A DNA stretch of 8,475 nucleotides from NCBI GenBank assembly GCA_017501025.1, contig JAFVXS010000232.1, forward strand, positions 1-8,475. The letters are read 5' to 3'. The first letter of the stretch is position 1. Each line of letters opens with the position of its first letter. The stretch comes from Alistipes sp. Lineage in GTDB: Bacteria > Bacteroidota > Bacteroidia > Bacteroidales > Rikenellaceae. The position numbers and the translations under genes were made by a program. The notes below the pieces were generated by a model, which was given only the letters and a program-made list of their open reading frames with translations, was not told the DNA's origin and did not search any database. Shown here one piece after another: positions 7,580 through 8,475 of the stretch.

Positions 7580-7621
7580 CTTAAAACAAAAAGGAGCGAG
7601 ACGCAGTCGCACCTCACTCCT
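7580..7621 (-). terminator. Intrinsic terminator in the leader of guaB
   Basis: On the minus strand an imperfect GC-rich hairpin (AGGAG-GAG arm at 7621-7613, CTC-CTCCT arm at 7600-7592, with two further inner G:C pairs) runs directly into CTCCTTTTTGTTTT. This is the form of a Rho-independent terminator. It points toward guaB and ends about 30 bp before its start codon. It therefore either ends a separate short RNA or acts as an attenuator that must be read through for guaBA expression. Confidence 0.65.
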
Positions 7622-7739
7622 CTATTTTGCATTGCACACACTATTCGCACCGGGCATACACACTCGTCCCCTTTGCAGAGTCGCCCCGCTTCGGAACGAA
7701 GACGTTATGTTGCATCGATACGTCATAGCATATTAAATT
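7592..7739 (-). ncRNA. Candidate structured guaB leader or small RNA
   Basis: This is the predicted transcript between the minus-strand promoter and the terminator. Visible hairpins are CTTCG/CGAAG with a 3-base loop (7689-7701), a two-part stem pairing 7652-7655 with 7683-7686 and 7662-7665 with 7678-7681, and the terminator hairpin. The GAGT at 7619-7616 in the terminator's first arm could instead pair with the ACTC at 7681-7678, but only over 4 bp, so an antiterminator is speculative. A 24-codon ORF (7715 to 7641) lies inside. No known riboswitch class was recognised by eye. Confidence 0.4.
7641..7715 (-). CDS. Possible 24-residue leader peptide upstream of guaB
   Basis: On the minus strand an ATG at 7715-7713 opens 24 codons, beginning MQHNVFVPKRGDSAK, closed by TAG at 7643-7641. 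It would start about 25 bases after the predicted transcription start and stop about 20 bases before the terminator hairpin, a spacing that recalls leader-peptide attenuation. There is no run of one amino-acid codon and no visible ribosome binding site. An ORF this short can easily arise by chance. Confidence 0.2.
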   Translation of the reverse strand: MQHNVFVPKRGDSAKGTSVYARCE

Positions 7740-7743
7740 TTGG

Positions 7744-7751
7744 CAAAAGTA
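7744..7751 (-). promoter_or_regulatory. Promoter -7 element for the guaBA leader
   Basis: TACTTTTG on the minus strand (7751 to 7744) fits the Bacteroidota TANNTTTG consensus exactly. No good TTTG -33 element stands at the usual 19-21 bp; that position holds a T-rich run. The nearest TTTG (7782 to 7779) is 27 bp away. The predicted start near 7739 gives guaB a leader of about 190 bases. Confidence 0.5.
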
Positions 7752-7865
7752 TAAAGATTTTTCCATAAAAAAAAGCATCAAATAGGAAATTTTCAAAAAA
7801 ATACAACAAAATATCTTTACGCACAAAATTGATTAAAAATTGTTAATAAAATCAACATACCTGTC

Positions 7866-7896
7866 TTTCCCGATTTAGCCATTTAACATACCTTTG
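7866..7896 (+). promoter_or_regulatory. Promoter of the purE leader or an upstream small RNA
   Basis: TACCTTTG at 7889-7896 matches the TANNTTTG -7 consensus exactly. TTTC at 7866-7869, one base from TTTG, stands 19 bp upstream, the normal spacing. Transcription would start near 7902, about 270 bases before the purE start codon. No other comparable element was found nearer to purE. Confidence 0.6.
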
Positions 7897-7901
7897 CCAT
7901 A

Positions 7902-8130
7902 TGATGATGCGGTATTCATTTGGGTTAGTTAGAGAGTTGGAGATGATGCTTATGCAGAGCTGCTTTTTCGGGCTGCATAGGTTAAAGGGGCTGGACTCCG
8001 CTTTGCATCGACAACCACACGTACACATAGGATGCTGCCGTCAAAGTGCTGTATATCAGGACAAAAGCGTAAACATATAACGGACAGATTGAAGCCACTG
8101 TAAACATACGTTTCGGTGGCTTCTCTCTTT
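7902..8130 (+). ncRNA. Candidate structured RNA upstream of purE
   Basis: The stretch between promoter and terminator folds by eye into separate parts. A closing stem pairs GTTG-GA-GATG (7936-7945) with CATC-GA-CAAC (8006-8015): two 4-bp helices around a tandem G-A/A-G step. It encloses two hairpins, CTTATGCAG with CTGCATAGG (7949-7957 with 7973-7981) and AAAGGGG with CTCC..TTT (7984-7990 with 7996-8004), making a three-way junction. A second stem pairs CTGCCGT (8035-8041) with ACGG-A-CAG (8080-8087), enclosing TATAT/ATATA (8052-8056 with 8075-8079). The last hairpin is the terminator. It may be a free small RNA or a cis-acting leader of purE. It does not show the conserved bases of the ZTP, purine or tetrahydrofolate riboswitches as I recall them. 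Confidence 0.45.
8091..8130 (+). terminator. Terminator-like hairpin before purE
   Basis: GAAGCCAC (8091-8098) pairs with GTGGCTTC (8116-8123). Inside, AAAC (8102-8105) pairs with GTTT (8110-8113) across the loop ATAC. TCTCTTT follows, a weak T-tract. It lies about 40 bp before the purE start codon on the coding strand, so it would lower expression of purE unless read through, or would form the 3' end of a small RNA. Confidence 0.6.
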
Positions 8131-8172
8131 AATATCAATAAGTTACTAAAAAACTTAAACAAAATATTGCTT

Positions 8173-8475
8173 ATGAAAGTTGCAGTTATTATGGGTTCGA
8201 CAAGCGATTGGGATGTGATGAAATCGGCTTGCGAGACACTCGAAGAGTTGGGTATCGAATATGAAAAACGCGTTATCAGTGCCCACCGTACTCCTCACCT
8301 TATGTTCGAGTATGCTACTACGGCTCGTGAACGCGGAATAGGTGCTATTATTGCCGGTGCAGGCGGTGCAGCACACGTTGCAGGCGTAACAGCAGCACTT
8401 ACAACCGTCCCTGTAATCGGTGTACCTATCAAATCGGCTGCAATGAATGGTCTCGACTCTCTTTTGTCGATTGTG
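8173..8475 (+). CDS. purE: N5-carboxyaminoimidazole ribonucleotide mutase PurE, 5' part
   Basis: The first 101 codons are present; the gene runs off the right edge in frame. PurE moves the carboxylate of N5-CAIR to give CAIR in de novo IMP synthesis, working after PurK in most bacteria. Motifs are VIMGSTSDWDVM (5-16, with substrate-binding S9 and D12), ISAHRTP (35-41, with catalytic H38), AGAGGAAHVAGVTAALTTVPVIGVP (61-85) and NGLDSLLSIV (92-101). The GGAAH glycine-rich loop is intact; VAG replaces the more common LPG after it. The ATG at 8173 precedes the first beta strand exactly, as in the family. Class I (mutase) is assumed because most bacterial PurE are; the direct AIR carboxylase class cannot be excluded from this fragment, and purK is not in the window. 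Confidence 0.95.
   Translation, partial: MKVAVIMGSTSDWDVMKSACETLEELGIEYEKRVISAHRTPHLMFEYATTARERGIGAIIAGAGGAAHVAGVTAALTTVPVIGVPIKSAAMNGLDSLLSIV

Larger units (their letters stand above)
7550..8172. other. Non-coding region between divergent guaB and purE
   Basis: No convincing protein gene lies in these 623 bp. The part at 7740-7860 is very AT-rich and separates two transcription units that face away from each other. Each side holds a TANNTTTG element, a stretch with stem-loops and a terminator-like hairpin in front of the gene. Longer frames on the minus strand (7641-7826, 7950-8162) run through the promoter and RNA-like structures and look random. Genes for successive parts of guanine nucleotide synthesis flank it, so it is a likely place for purine-responsive control. 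Confidence 0.7.

Noticed and set aside
7641..7826. A 61-codon minus-strand frame upstream of guaB.
   Set aside because: Its first part runs through AT-rich DNA and the TACTTTTG promoter element, so it would start before the transcript does. Only the shorter inner ORF from 7715 was kept, at low confidence.
7987..8016. GGGGCTGGACT resembles the 5' end of tmRNA (GGGGCTGA...).
   Set aside because: A tmRNA would need a tag reading frame and a tRNA-like 3' half ending in CCA. Neither exists before purE begins at 8173.
7902..8130. A ZTP (pfl) riboswitch before purE.
   Set aside because: That class is often found with purine genes, but its conserved CCGCCTGGGC block is not present. No guanine riboswitch core was seen either.
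7950..8162. A 70-codon minus-strand frame between guaB and purE.
   Set aside because: It overlaps paired stems that make better sense as plus-strand RNA, has no recognisable domain, and has no promoter seen before it.
1..8475. Mobile elements, CRISPR arrays, tRNA or rRNA genes, and origin-like repeats.
   Set aside because: No transposase or integrase frame, no regularly spaced repeats, no tRNA-like cloverleaf and no clustered DnaA-box-like repeats were seen on reading both strands.

Overview
The window looks like chromosomal DNA from a member of the Bacteroidota, probably order Bacteroidales. The grounds are the TrmD and LpxB sequence style, the lack of clear Shine-Dalgarno sequences, and intergenic copies of the TANNTTTG promoter element typical of this phylum. 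No mobile element, tRNA, rRNA or CRISPR array was seen. The exact genus cannot be read from the sequence.

Layout: (1) 1-2726, plus strand: the 3' end of trmD, then lpxB, a fumarylacetoacetate hydrolase (FAH)-fold protein that overlaps lpxB by 4 bp, and a maf nucleotide pyrophosphatase. (2) 2730-4627, minus strand: rlmB followed 11 bp downstream by a eukaryotic-like protein kinase with C-terminal WG repeats. This pair converges on maf with only 3 bp between the stop codons. (3) 4683-7549, minus strand: guaB then guaA, 24 bp apart, closed by a strong intrinsic terminator. (4) 7550-8172: a 623-bp non-coding region between the divergent guaB and purE genes. It holds promoter-like motifs facing both ways, stem-loops, and a terminator-like hairpin in front of each gene. 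(5) 8173-8475, plus strand: the 5' part of purE, cut by the window edge.

Together the right half is a purine block. PurE acts in the pathway to IMP, and GuaB and GuaA turn IMP into XMP and then GMP. The left half combines tRNA modification, lipid A synthesis and nucleotide-pool cleaning.

The observations most worth checking are these. GuaA has a complete synthetase part but a shortened, catalytically dead glutaminase domain. The FAH-fold protein has lost two metal-binding glutamates and other active-site residues. The purE and guaB leaders both look like structured RNAs ending in terminators, which suggests attenuation or small RNAs. The protein kinase is fused to WG repeats beside an rRNA methyltransferase gene.
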